DNA of 44,483 nucleotides, from the NCBI GenBank assembly GCA_944387055.1, contig CALXDL010000026.1:1-44483 (forward strand). Direction: 5' to 3'. The position numbers and the translations under genes were made by a program. The notes beneath the pieces are model-generated. The model saw nothing but the letters and a program-made list of their open reading frames with translations. It had not been told where the DNA came from and did not search any database. Each line of letters begins with the position of its first letter. Position 1 is the stretch's first letter. Below are positions 34,775 to 44,041 of this stretch, piece by piece. The DNA is from an uncultured Oscillospiraceae bacterium. Lineage in GTDB: Bacteria; Bacillota; Clostridia; Oscillospirales; Oscillospiraceae.

Positions 34775-36274
34775 ATGGAGCAGACGGCACTGCTGGAGAT
34801 GCGGGGCATCTGCAAGACGTTTCCCGGCGTCAAGGCGCTGGACAACGTGTCCCTGACGGTCCGCCCCGGCACGGTCCACGCCCTGATGGGAGAGAACGGC
34901 GCGGGCAAGTCTACCCTTATGAAGTGCCTGTTCGGCATCTATGCCAAAGACAGCGGCACCATCACCCTGGAGGGCAGGGAAGTCAACTTCAAGAGCTCCA
35001 AGGAGGCGCTGGAGAACGGCGTGGCCATGGTCCATCAAGAGCTCAACCAAGCCCTCACCCGCACTGTCACCGATAACCTGTGGCTGGGCCGGTATCCCAA
35101 GGTTGGCGGCATCATGGTCAGCGAGAGCATCATGCGCAAGCGCACCAAGGAGATATTCGACCAGCTGGAGGTCCATGTGGACCCAAAGGCCATCATGTCC
35201 ACCATGCCCGTCTCACAGCGGCAGATGGTGGAGATCGCCAAGGCCGTCAGCTATGATGCCAAAGTCATCGTGTTCGACGAGCCCACTTCCTCCCTGACAG
35301 AGGTGGAGGTGGAGCACTTGTTCCGCATCATCAACATGCTGCGCGACAAGGGCTGCGGCATCATCTACATCAGCCATAAGATGGAGGAGATCCTCCGCAT
35401 CAGCGACGACGTCACCATCATGCGGGACGGCCAGTATGTGGCCACCAAGCCTGCTAAGGACTTGACCATGGAAGAGATCATCCGCCTGATGGTGGGCCGT
35501 GAGCTGACCAACCGCTTCCCGCCCAAGGAGAACGTCCCGTCGGACGTGATCTTGGAGGTGGAGCATCTCTCCGGCAAGTACACCCGTCTCAAGGACGCGA
35601 CCTTCCAGCTGCGCAAAGGAGAGATCTTGGGCATCGCCGGCTTGGACGGCTCCGGCCGGACAGAGGTGCTGGAGAACCTGTTCGGCTCCATGACCAAAGG
35701 CGGGGGCACCATCAAGCTCCATGGGAAAAAGATCCGCAATCGCACCCCCCGGGAATCCATCAAGAACGGCTTCGCCCTGCTGACGGAGGAGCGCCGGGCC
35801 ACCGGCATCTTCGGCATCCGGGACATCGAGGACAACACCGTCATCTCCAATCTAAAGAACTACCTAATCGGCGGGATCTGCCTCTCGGAAAAGAAGATGC
35901 GCGCTGACACGGAGTGGGCCATCCAGGCCATGCATATCAAGACGCCCAGCCAGAAGACCCAGATCCGCTCCCTTTCCGGCGGCAACCAGCAGAAGGTCAT
36001 CATCGGCCGGTGGCTGCTGACGAAGCCTGAGGTGCTGCTGCTGGACGAGCCGACCCGCGGTATCGACGTGGGCGCCAAGTATGAGATATACCAGCTGATC
36101 ATCGACCTTGCCAAGGAGGGCAAGGGCGTCATCATGGTCTCTTCAGAGATGCCGGAGCTGCTGGGCGTGTGTGACCGGATCCTGGTCATGTCCGGCGGCC
36201 AGCTGGCCGGCGAGGTGGATGCGAAGACGACCAGCCAGGAGGAGATCCTCACCCTGGCCGCCAAATATGTGTAA
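34775..36274 (+). CDS. mglA: Sugar ABC importer ATP-binding protein MglA
   Basis: A 499-residue fused double ATPase. The first half has Walker [13 protein letters not shown] and the sugar-type signature [12 protein letters not shown]. The second half has the usual degenerate Walker [14 protein letters not shown] and a classical signature LSGGNQQKV with Walker [12 protein letters not shown]. This double structure marks the MglA/RbsA/XylG group, cytoplasmic partner of MglC. AAAGGAGG stands 9 bases before the ATG. The gap after mglB is 179 bases and holds a hairpin. Confidence 0.95.
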   Translation: MEQTALLEMRGICKTFPGVKALDNVSLTVRPGTVHALMGENGAGKSTLMKCLFGIYAKDSGTITLEGREVNFKSSKEALENGVAMVHQELNQALTRTVTDNLWLGRYPKVGGIMVSESIMRKRTKEIFDQLEVHVDPKAIMSTMPVSQRQMVEIAKAVSYDAKVIVFDEPTSSLTEVEVEHLFRIINMLRDKGCGIIYISHKMEEILRISDDVTIMRDGQYVATKPAKDLTMEEIIRLMVGRELTNRFPPKENVPSDVILEVEHLSGKYTRLKDATFQLRKGEILGIAGLDGSGRTEVLENLFGSMTKGGGTIKLHGKKIRNRTPRESIKNGFALLTEERRATGIFGIRDIEDNTVISNLKNYLIGGICLSEKKMRADTEWAIQAMHIKTPSQKTQIRSLSGGNQQKVIIGRWLLTKPEVLLLDEPTRGIDVGAKYEIYQLIIDLAKEGKGVIMVSSEMPELLGVCDRILVMSGGQLAGEVDAKTTSQEEILTLAAKYV

Positions 36275-36294
36275 CGAAGAGGGGGAAACCACCG

Positions 36295-37368
36295 ATGAGT
36301 AACGAATCCAAGACTCTGGAAAAGAAGGCCCAGTCCAAAGCTGTGGCCAAGCAGCCCTGGACGGCCCGGCGGGTGGGCGACCTGGTGCTGAACAACGCGC
36401 TGGTCATCATCATGGTGATCGCCGTCATCTACATCGCGATCGTCAATCCGAACTTCATCAAGCCCGCATCTATCATCAACATCCTTTCTCAGACCTGTGC
36501 CTATCTGCCGGTGGCTCTGGGCGTCGGCGGGTGCATCGTACTGACGGGTACCGACTTGTCCGCCGGCCGTATCGTGGGCCTGACGGCATGTATCTCCGCC
36601 TCCCTCCTGCAGGCGGTGGACGCGGCCAGCAAGATGTGGGCTGATTTGACGCCGCCCCCTGTCATCTTGGTGCTGCTGCTGGCTATGCTGATCGGCGGTG
36701 CCATCGGCGCGTTCAACGGCTTCTTCGTGGCCAAGTTCAAGTTGCATCCCTTCATCGTCACCCTGGCCAGCCAGCTCATCATCTATACGCTGCTGCTGCT
36801 GTATGTGAAGGCGGGCAACAACAACGGTATGGCCATCTCCGGTCTGGACAAGTCCTATTCCAACTTCATTACCGGTTCCTTCCTCCGGATCGGCGGCACG
36901 CCCATCCCCAACTATGTGTGGATATCCCTGATCCTCACGGTGGTGATGTGGTTCATCTGGAACAAGACCACCTTCGGCAAGAACATGTTCGCCCTGGGCG
37001 CCAATGAGGAAGCGGCCCGCGTCTCCGGCGTCAATGTGTTCGCCACCACCATCATGGTGTTCGCTCTGGCAGGCGCCATGTACGCGGTCACCGGCTTCAT
37101 CGAGGGCGCGCGCGTGGCCTCCAACACGGCCAATACCGGCTTGAACTATGAGTCTGACGCCATCGCGGCCTGCGTCATTGGCGGCGTCAGCTTCGTGGGC
37201 GGCATCGGTAAGATCCGCGGCGTGGTCATCGGCGTGCTGATGCTGCGGCTGATCTTCGTCGGCCTGAACATGATCGGCGTGAACCAGGACCTGTTCTACA
37301 TCATCAAGGGTGGCATCATCCTCTTCGCCTGCGCCTTGGATATGCGCAAGTATCTGGTGAAGAAGTGA
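36295..37368 (+). CDS. mglC: Sugar ABC importer permease MglC
   Basis: A 357-residue membrane permease with about ten hydrophobic segments and a cytoplasmic N terminus rich in K. Features of the branched-chain/sugar permease family include GVGGCIVLTGTDLSAGRIVGL (about residues 79-98, start GVGGC) and the EAARVSGVN coupling loop (about 240). It starts 20 bases after mglA with GAGGGGG nearby, completing the mglBAC operon. The long N-terminal cytoplasmic extension is slightly unusual for MglC. Confidence 0.94.
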   Translation: MSNESKTLEKKAQSKAVAKQPWTARRVGDLVLNNALVIIMVIAVIYIAIVNPNFIKPASIINILSQTCAYLPVALGVGGCIVLTGTDLSAGRIVGLTACISASLLQAVDAASKMWADLTPPPVILVLLLAMLIGGAIGAFNGFFVAKFKLHPFIVTLASQLIIYTLLLLYVKAGNNNGMAISGLDKSYSNFITGSFLRIGGTPIPNYVWISLILTVVMWFIWNKTTFGKNMFALGANEEAARVSGVNVFATTIMVFALAGAMYAVTGFIEGARVASNTANTGLNYESDAIAACVIGGVSFVGGIGKIRGVVIGVLMLRLIFVGLNMIGVNQDLFYIIKGGIILFACALDMRKYLVKK

Positions 37369-37411
37369 GCGAGATCCTCTGACTTAGGCGGGGCGCGGCC
37401 CCGTGTCCCGG

Positions 37412-37452
37412 AAGGGCGCGCATTTGTGGACGAATGCGCGCCCTCCTTGTTT
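37412..37452 (+). terminator. Terminator of mglBAC
   Basis: AGGGCGCGCATT and AATGCGCGCCCT form a 12-base-pair stem around an 8-base loop, followed by CCTTGTTT. It separates mglBAC from the regulator operon. Confidence 0.88.
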
Positions 37453-37474
37453 CCCGGGAAAACTGTGCTATACT
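37447..37474 (+). promoter_or_regulatory. Promoter of the yesN-yesM operon
   Basis: TTGTTT (37447-37452), 16 bases, TATACT (37469-37474), with the -35 lying in the T run of the preceding terminator. AAGGGAGGG precedes the ATG at 37504. Confidence 0.7.
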
Positions 37475-37503
37475 ATATCTTGTGGAAAGGGAGGGATGCA
37501 CCC

Positions 37504-39081
37504 ATGGACCTCTACCGGGTGCTGTTGGTGGATGATGAGGAAGATATCCGGGTGGGCATCAGCCGCAAGATGGATTGGGAGGGCCTGGGCTTCACCCTGG
37601 TGGGCGAGGCGGAGAACGGCCGGGACGCCTTGGAACTGGCGGACGCCCTCCGACCGGACGTGGTCCTCACAGATATCAAGATGCCTTTCATGGACGGGTT
37701 GGAGCTGTGCCGGATATTGACGGACCGGCTGCCTGCCTCCAAATTCGTCATATTCTCTGGCTTCGATGACTTCGAATATGCCAAGCAGGCGGTCCGCATG
37801 AACGTATCGGAATACATCCTCAAGCCTATCAATGCTGTGGAGCTGGCTGATGTGCTGCGAAAGCTCAAGGAGCAGCTGGACCGAGAACGCACAGAGCGCA
37901 AGGATCTGGAGACGCTGCGCCTGCGGTACGAAGAGAGCCTGCCGGTGCTGCGCAGCCTGTTCCTCTCCCGCCTGTTGGACGGCTCGGTGGATCGGCCCGT
38001 GGAGTTGGCGGAGCGCTATGGCGTGGATCTGACCGGCCCTGCACTGACGGCGGCCATCGTCCATATCACCGGGGACCGGGATCGCCGGGAACTGCTGGCC
38101 CTTTCCGTTGAGCAGCTTTTCGAAGAGAACCTCCACCTGGAGCGGGGCACATGCCGTGCGTTCTTGTACGATGATTCCGTTGCCCTGCTGGCCTCTCTGG
38201 CACAGAAGGAGGACATCTATGGCTTCATCGCCGCGGTGGACCGGGTCTGTGCCCTGGCAGAGAGTTATCTGGGCGTACAGCTGACCGTCGGCGTGGGCCT
38301 GCCCTGTTCGGACCCTGCAGAGCTCCCACAGTCAGCGGCGGGGGCCCGCAGCGCACTGGATTACCGGAACCTGGTGGGGCGTGGACGGGCCATCTATATC
38401 CGAGACCTGGAGCCGGAAGTCGGGACCCATCTGAGCTTCGATGAGAACGATGAGCAGAAGCTCACTGCCGCTGTGAAGCTGGGCGGCGAGGCGGAGGTAC
38501 GCGCGGCTGTGGGACAGTTGTTGGATAAGCTCCGCGGCTCAGGACTGTCGCTGTCCAAATGCAACCTGTTCTTTTTGGAGCTGCTCACCTGTCTGCTGAA
38601 GCTGACCCGCGAGGCGGACGCGGAGCAGGAAGAAGTATTCGGCCCCGGCTTTACAGGCGCAGTCCAGGTAACGGACTTCGATGCACCGGAGGCCTTGGAG
38701 AGCTGGTGCTGTGAACGGTGCCTGCGTATCCAGGAGCTGATCCGCCGCCGCCGGACGGATTCTGCGGGCCGCACGGTGGAGCGGGCCAAGGAGTTCATCA
38801 ACGCCCATTATTCGGAGAGTGGGCTGTCCGTGGAGATGCTCTGCGATCATCTGCACCTGAGCCCCACCTACTTCTCCACCCTCTTCAAGCGCGAGGTCGG
38901 CATGAGCTTCACTGCTTATGTGACCGTCGTGCGGATGGAAGCCGCGGCGGCGGCCCTCCGGAACACGGAGGAGAAGACCTATCTCATCGCCCGGGACTGC
39001 GGGTATGACGACCCCAATTACTTCAGCTATGTGTTCAAGCGGCACTTCGGCGTAAGCCCTACGAAGTACCGCGCCGGCTGA
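37504..39081 (+). CDS. yesN: YesN-type response regulator, AraC-family
   Basis: A 525-residue regulator. The receiver domain has acidic pair D10-D11 and phospho-acceptor D57 (TDIKMPFMDG), and K near LKPI. A central linker of about 280 residues is followed by an AraC-type double helix-turn-helix (CDHLHLSPTYFSTLFKREVG and RDCGYDDPNYFSYVFKRHFG). Upstream in-frame sequence overlaps the promoter and is rejected. It precedes the YesM kinase gene and follows mglBAC, so it probably activates sugar uptake. Confidence 0.93.
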   Translation: MDLYRVLLVDDEEDIRVGISRKMDWEGLGFTLVGEAENGRDALELADALRPDVVLTDIKMPFMDGLELCRILTDRLPASKFVIFSGFDDFEYAKQAVRMNVSEYILKPINAVELADVLRKLKEQLDRERTERKDLETLRLRYEESLPVLRSLFLSRLLDGSVDRPVELAERYGVDLTGPALTAAIVHITGDRDRRELLALSVEQLFEENLHLERGTCRAFLYDDSVALLASLAQKEDIYGFIAAVDRVCALAESYLGVQLTVGVGLPCSDPAELPQSAAGARSALDYRNLVGRGRAIYIRDLEPEVGTHLSFDENDEQKLTAAVKLGGEAEVRAAVGQLLDKLRGSGLSLSKCNLFFLELLTCLLKLTREADAEQEEVFGPGFTGAVQVTDFDAPEALESWCCERCLRIQELIRRRRTDSAGRTVERAKEFINAHYSESGLSVEMLCDHLHLSPTYFSTLFKREVGMSFTAYVTVVRMEAAAAALRNTEEKTYLIARDCGYDDPNYFSYVFKRHFGVSPTKYRAG

Positions 39082-39145
39082 GCGCTCTGGGGGACAGGCC
39101 GGCCCTGGAGAGCCGGCCCGCTCCGCATCGAAAGGAGGCCCATCC

Positions 39146-40975
39146 ATGGCGGCATGGTTCCGCTCCCTGCTCCAGCGCTGGCGCGCGCTCTACGGCCGTT
39201 CCAGCATCCAGATGATCTTGTCGGCGTCCTTCACCGCTGTGGCGGTGGCGGGCATGCTGTTCCTGGGGCTGGCCCTCTTCCTGCGCTTCTCCTCCACCAC
39301 CAACGCCCAGGCGGCGGAGAACAGCCAGCGGGTGCTGGCTCAGGTGAACCTGAACCTGGATGCATACCTGCGGAGCATGATGCGGGTGTCGGATACGGCT
39401 TATTACCGGGTCATCAAAGACACGGACTTGGCAGAAGACAGCCTGACAGAGCCTCTGGAACTGCTGTATGAGAACAATCGGGACGCGCTGGTGTCCATCT
39501 CCGTGTTCTCCGCAGAGGGAGAACTGATTGCCGCCTCTCCCCTGGCGGAGCTGAAAAACAGCGTCACCCCAGCACTGCAGTCTTGGTTCACTACGGCCAT
39601 GGAGCAGATCGAGAACCTCCACTTCTCCACGCCCCACGTCCAGGACCTTTTTGTCGACCCAGATTATCGTTACCGCTGGGTGGTGTCCCTGAGCCGACAG
39701 GTGGAACTGACCCGCTCGGGCGCTATCGAGAGCGGCGTGCTGCTGGTGGATATGAGCTTCAGCGGTATCGAGCAGATCTGTAAGGACGTGGAACTGGCCA
39801 GCGGCAGCGGGTATCTGTATCTGATCGACGGGGACGGAGAGATCATCTATCACCCACGCCAGCAGCTGCTCTACGCCGGCCTCCAGGAGGAGAACAACCT
39901 GGTGGCCGCCTCCTATCCCGATGGGACCCACCGGGAGACCTTCCAGGACCAGGAGCGCCAAGTGACGGTCAAGACTGTGGGCTATACCGGCTGGAAGCTG
40001 GTGGGCGTGATGCCTGTGGACGGCATCTGGGACAACTACAGCCAGGTATTCCTGTTCTTCCTCTTCATCGTCCTCTTTTCCGTGTTCCTGCTGATCTTCG
40101 TGAACCTGCGCCTCTCCGAGTGGATCACCGCGCCTATGAAGAAGCTGGACCGGGCGGTGAAAGAGCTGGAAGCGGGCCGGGAGGACGTGGACTTCGACGT
40201 GGGCGGACCGCACGAGGTGGAGCATTTGAGCCACTCAATCCGCTCCATGGTCTCCACCATGCGCCATCTTACGGAGGACATCATCGAACAGGAAGAACAG
40301 AAGCGCCGCAGCGAGCTGGACGTGCTCCAGTCCCAGATCAACCCCCACTTCCTGTACAATACGCTGGACAGCGTGGTCTGGATGACGGAGAACGGACGCA
40401 CCCAGGACGCAGTGGTGATGATCACGTCTCTGGCCCGGTTCTTCCGGATATCCCTGAGCCGGGGCAGCAATATCATCCCCATCGCCGACGAGCTGGAGCA
40501 TGCCCGCCACTATCTCACCATCCAGAAGATGCGCTTCAAGAACAAATTCTCCGCCTCCATCACGGCGGAAGACGGCGTGGAGTCGCTCTTCACCATCAAG
40601 CTCATCGTCCAGCCCATCCTGGAGAACGCCATCTATCATGGCATGACCTATGCTGACGGAGACGGAGAGATCGCCGTCCGCGCGTTCCGCGAGGGGCAGG
40701 ACGTGCTCATCGAGGTGTCCGACAATGGCCCGGGGATGCCGGAGGAAGTGGTGGCGCGGCTGCTGGATCCGGTGGCACAGACGGACCGCCCAAACGCCAA
40801 GGGCTCTGGCTCCGGCATCGGGCTGCGCAACGTCCACCGGCGCATCCAGCTGACGTTCGGCGCGGCCTATGGCCTCACAATCACCAGTGAGCCAGACGCT
40901 GGGACCACCGTCCGCATCCGCCTGCCGGCACTGGACGAGGAAGCGGCAAAACGGTACCGGAAGGAGGGGCCATGA
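39146..40975 (+). CDS. yesM: YesM-type sensor histidine kinase
   Basis: A 609-residue membrane kinase. TM1 is about 26-47, an extracytoplasmic sensor region of about 250 residues (dCache-like, with GYLYLIDGDGEIIYHP) follows, TM2 is near 300-322, and a HAMP-type stretch leads to the His_kinase box QINPHFLYNTLDS (H401). The HATPase domain has SDNGPGMPEE and GSGSGIGLRNVHRRI. It partners YesN and shares a 4-base overlap with the following binding-protein gene. Confidence 0.93.
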   Translation: MAAWFRSLLQRWRALYGRSSIQMILSASFTAVAVAGMLFLGLALFLRFSSTTNAQAAENSQRVLAQVNLNLDAYLRSMMRVSDTAYYRVIKDTDLAEDSLTEPLELLYENNRDALVSISVFSAEGELIAASPLAELKNSVTPALQSWFTTAMEQIENLHFSTPHVQDLFVDPDYRYRWVVSLSRQVELTRSGAIESGVLLVDMSFSGIEQICKDVELASGSGYLYLIDGDGEIIYHPRQQLLYAGLQEENNLVAASYPDGTHRETFQDQERQVTVKTVGYTGWKLVGVMPVDGIWDNYSQVFLFFLFIVLFSVFLLIFVNLRLSEWITAPMKKLDRAVKELEAGREDVDFDVGGPHEVEHLSHSIRSMVSTMRHLTEDIIEQEEQKRRSELDVLQSQINPHFLYNTLDSVVWMTENGRTQDAVVMITSLARFFRISLSRGSNIIPIADELEHARHYLTIQKMRFKNKFSASITAEDGVESLFTIKLIVQPILENAIYHGMTYADGDGEIAVRAFREGQDVLIEVSDNGPGMPEEVVARLLDPVAQTDRPNAKGSGSGIGLRNVHRRIQLTFGAAYGLTITSEPDAGTTVRIRLPALDEEAAKRYRKEGP

Positions 40976-41928
40976 CCGGGATGAAACGCAAGATATTGCT
41001 CCAGCTGGTGGCACCGCTGCTGAGCTTGTGCGTGCTGTTCCTGCTGCTGGCCACAGCACCCTCCGGCACCAGCCGCCGCCTTGAGCTGTTGGAAGTGTCC
41101 GTGCTGCTGCGGGAGTCGGACAGCACGGCCCGCGCCGCCACCCGCCAGGGCATGGAGCAGGCCGCGGCCGACTTGGGAGCGGAACTGCGCTTCCTGATCC
41201 TGACCGAGGCCAACCAGGTGGAGGAACAGCAGACCATCTTCTCCCAGGAGATCGAAGCCGGTGCGGACGCCATCGTGCTGATCCCGACAGACCGGACAGC
41301 GCTGGCAGAGGACGTGGCATCTGCCTCGGTGCCGGTAGTGACGCTGGAGACGGACATGTCGCAGCAGCAGGCCGTCTACGTGGGCGTGGACAACCAGGAG
41401 ATGGGCGAGACGCTGGCGCAAGCGGCTCTCAACGGTGTGGCCGTGGGCGGTCAGGTACTGCTGCTGGACAGCCTGCCGGGCGACACAGGTGTGCATGAGC
41501 GGCTGCAGAGCGCAGCCGACGCACTGCTGGCGGCAGATCGGGCAGTGAGCGTGTGCAGGCCTGGCGATGGGCAGAGCCTGGAGACGGCGCTGAAAGGAGC
41601 GCTGGCGACCCAGATGCCCGATCTGATACTGGCCTTCGAAGCTGCGGCGCTGGAGACGGCCGCGCGGACGATCGAGCCTCTCGAGGCACCTCCGCTGCTC
41701 TATGGCATGGGTGCCACCAATACCGTGGCCGCCTATCTGGAACAGGGTACCATTACCGCCATCGCTGCACAAAACGAGTTCGCCGCCGGCTATCTGGCGG
41801 TCCAGACAGCGGTCCAGATGGCCCGGGAGAAGGTGCCCCACGTGGAGACGCTGACGTTCACCATCGTGCGCAAAGAGACCATGTATGGACCGGACTATCA
41901 GAAACTACTGTTCCCGGTGACCCGCTGA
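40972..41928 (+). CDS. Membrane-anchored periplasmic-binding-protein-like sensor component
   Basis: A 318-residue protein with an N-terminal hydrophobic segment (about 9-27) but no lipobox, so it is probably an uncleaved membrane anchor. The rest is a Peripla_BP_4 (type I) fold, with VSVLLRESDSTARAATRQGM, GADAIVLIPTD and ALAEDVASA segments as in the sugar-binding family. It overlaps the end of yesM by 4 bases (ATGA), so it should be made with the kinase. It probably binds a sugar outside the cell and contacts YesM; that is inferred from position. Confidence 0.78.
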   Translation: MTGMKRKILLQLVAPLLSLCVLFLLLATAPSGTSRRLELLEVSVLLRESDSTARAATRQGMEQAAADLGAELRFLILTEANQVEEQQTIFSQEIEAGADAIVLIPTDRTALAEDVASASVPVVTLETDMSQQQAVYVGVDNQEMGETLAQAALNGVAVGGQVLLLDSLPGDTGVHERLQSAADALLAADRAVSVCRPGDGQSLETALKGALATQMPDLILAFEAAALETAARTIEPLEAPPLLYGMGATNTVAAYLEQGTITAIAAQNEFAAGYLAVQTAVQMAREKVPHVETLTFTIVRKETMYGPDYQKLLFPVTR

Positions 41929-41943
41929 TGAGAGGAGGAGAGG

Positions 41944-42984
41944 ATGAGCACGAGGATGCGGCGGCGCATGGCGCTGCTGATGACCTGCCTGCTGGCGGCG
42001 CTGCTGTACGGCTGTACAGACGAGCGGGAGACACCCACCGTCCGGGTGGGCGTGGCCCTCTATCAGCAGGATGACACGTTCATCTCCACGGTGGTACAGC
42101 AGTTGGAGCAGCGGATCAAAGAGGAGGAGCGGGCCCGGGGCATCAAGATCAACGTGACTCTGGCAGACGCCCGCAGCAGTCAATCGGCCCAGAACGAGCA
42201 AGTGGACCGCTTTTTGGACCGCGGGTATGATGTGATCTGCGTGAATATCGTGGACCGGACCGCTGCGGCGGTGATCGTCGATAAGGCCCAAGCGGCGCAG
42301 ACGCCGGTGATCTTCTTCAACCGGGAACCGGTGGAAGAGGATCTGGAACGTTGGGAAGGGGCTTACTATGTGGGCTCCAAGGCGGCGCGGGCAGGCCAGC
42401 TCCAAGGCGGCATCGTGCTGGACGCCTGGCGGGAGGATCCGGCCGCTCTGGACCGCAACGGGGACGGCGTGCTCCAATACGTGATGCTGGAGGGCGAGCC
42501 CGGCCACCAGGACGCACTGCTGCGCACAGAATACAGCATCAAGACCCTGATGACTGCCGGCGTGCCCACAGAAAAGCTGGCCAATGACACTGCGGATTGG
42601 CAGCGGGGCCTGGCGGCCGTGCGGATGCAGCAATGGCTGGAACGCTATGGCAGAGAGATCGAGGTGGTCTTCGCCAACAACGATGACATGGCTCTGGGCG
42701 CCATCGATGCGTGCCTGGCCGCCGGTATGGAGACGGACGAGCTGCCGTTCATCGTGGGCGTGGACGCCACGCCCCCCGCGTTGGAAGCTCTGGCTGCCGG
42801 GACGCTGCAGGGCACGGTCCGCAACGATGCCGCCGGGCAGGCCGAGAGCATGACGGCGCTGATCTGCGCATTGCTGGATGGGGAAGATCCGGCCCAGGCC
42901 GTGACCCTGGAGGATGGGAAATATGTGTGGCTGGAATATACCACCGTGACACGCGAGGACCTGGAGGCCCTCCCTGCAGGATGA
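41944..42984 (+). CDS. Second MglB-like sugar-binding lipoprotein
   Basis: A 346-residue lipoprotein with lipobox LYGC (cysteine 24). The mature part keeps the calcium loop DRNGDGVLQY (from D170), the FFNREP segment and NNDDMALGAID, the same elements as the operon's MglB. It is thus a diverged MglB paralogue encoded in the regulator operon, not next to transporter subunits. It could sense sugar for YesM, or supply a second ligand to MglAC. It starts 15 bases after the anchored binding-protein gene with GAGGAGAGG. Confidence 0.85.
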   Translation: MSTRMRRRMALLMTCLLAALLYGCTDERETPTVRVGVALYQQDDTFISTVVQQLEQRIKEEERARGIKINVTLADARSSQSAQNEQVDRFLDRGYDVICVNIVDRTAAAVIVDKAQAAQTPVIFFNREPVEEDLERWEGAYYVGSKAARAGQLQGGIVLDAWREDPAALDRNGDGVLQYVMLEGEPGHQDALLRTEYSIKTLMTAGVPTEKLANDTADWQRGLAAVRMQQWLERYGREIEVVFANNDDMALGAIDACLAAGMETDELPFIVGVDATPPALEALAAGTLQGTVRNDAAGQAESMTALICALLDGEDPAQAVTLEDGKYVWLEYTTVTREDLEALPAG

Positions 42985-42987
42985 GAG

Positions 42988-43022
42988 AGGGCCGCCTGAC
43001 CTAAAAGGTCAGGCGGCCCTTT
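42988..43022. terminator. Bidirectional terminator after the sensor operon
   Basis: AGGGCCGCCTGACCT and AGGTCAGGCGGCCCT form a 15-base-pair stem around a 3-base loop, then TT. It also ends the convergent AEC carrier gene. Confidence 0.9.
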
Positions 43023-43031
43023 GGAAGAGGT

Positions 43032-43955
43032 TCACATCTGATAGAGCGCGATGGTGAGGGGCATGGTCACGATGCAAAAGAGCGTGGTCATCACATTGAT
43101 CGCGCTGGCATAGGTGCCGTCGTTCCCGTAGACCTGCGCCATCTGCGTGACTGTGGAAGCGGACGGCGTGATGGCACCCAGCAAGCTCACCAGGAGGATG
43201 GTCTCCCCATCGGGGACGAGAGCGGCCAGTCCGCTGGCTTTCAAGACGCACAGGATGGCCAGAGGGAACACCACCAGCCGCAGTGCGACCACCCGCCAGA
43301 TACTGGGCAGGACGAAGATATGCCGCAGATCGATCCCGCCGATGAGCATCCCAGCCACGATCATGCTGAGAGGACCGATCATAGCGCCCACAGAGTCCAT
43401 GGCGCCCGCCACCACGCCAGGCAACGGGAAATCCAGCAGGAACAGGGCACCGCCTGCCAGGATGGAGAGGATGTTCACATTGCAGATGATCTTCTTCAGG
43501 GAGATGGTCTTTTCCCCGCTGATGAGGATCCGGCCGTGGCTCCAGAGCAGCGGCAGCTGCACCACGATGAACATGCTGGTGAAGATGACCCACTCCTGTC
43601 CCAGGATGGCTGTGACGATGGGGATCACCAGGTTGCCGGCGTTGGTGTAGATGACAGAGGCCTGTTCCACCGGGGTCAGGTGCAGCGGCCTGCGGGCCAA
43701 TGCGGTCAAGAAGAACATCAGCAGGTGGATCCCCACTGCCGTGCAGAACGAGAGAGCCAGGCCCCGCAGCATGTCGGGGGTGCGCTCGATCTGGAAGGCA
43801 GTGACGATGACGCAGGGGGATACCAGATACAGCGTCACCATGGAGATCACCCGGCTATCCTCCGGCCGGAGGAGACGGACCTTCACCAAGAGCCAGCCCA
43901 GGAAGATGCACAAAAACAATTGAGCGATCTGTTCAAATAGCAGGATACTGATCAC
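43032..43955 (-). CDS. AEC-family (auxin efflux carrier-like) transporter
   Basis: A 307-residue membrane protein with about ten hydrophobic segments. The family pattern NAGNLVIPIVTAILG (near residues 105-119) is clear and the C-terminal half repeats the fold. AEC proteins move organic acids such as malate or malonate. The start is a GTG at 43955 behind AAGGAG; a longer ATG frame begins inside the promoter and is rejected, leaving the usual family N terminus ISILLFEQIAQLFLCIFLGW. No enzyme for a specific acid is adjacent. Confidence 0.87.
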   Translation of the reverse strand: MISILLFEQIAQLFLCIFLGWLLVKVRLLRPEDSRVISMVTLYLVSPCVIVTAFQIERTPDMLRGLALSFCTAVGIHLLMFFLTALARRPLHLTPVEQASVIYTNAGNLVIPIVTAILGQEWVIFTSMFIVVQLPLLWSHGRILISGEKTISLKKIICNVNILSILAGGALFLLDFPLPGVVAGAMDSVGAMIGPLSMIVAGMLIGGIDLRHIFVLPSIWRVVALRLVVFPLAILCVLKASGLAALVPDGETILLVSLLGAITPSASTVTQMAQVYGNDGTYASAINVMTTLFCIVTMPLTIALYQM

Positions 43956-44004
43956 AAGGCGACGACTCCTTACAAATAAAGATCGAAAAACATCGAACAG
44001 CGCC

Positions 44005-44033
44005 ATTCTAGCACAGCTCTCCCGGTAGGGCAA
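44005..44033 (-). promoter_or_regulatory. Promoter of the AEC carrier gene
   Basis: Read leftward: TTGCCC (44033-44028), 17 bases, TAGAAT (44010-44005). It lies between the AraC-type regulator stop and the carrier start and supports the GTG start choice. Confidence 0.72.
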
Positions 44034-44041
44034 GGAAAATC

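Noticed and set aside
43956-44033. Longer ATG-started version of the AEC carrier
   Set aside because: It begins at the -35 box of a good promoter; the GTG start matches the usual family N terminus.
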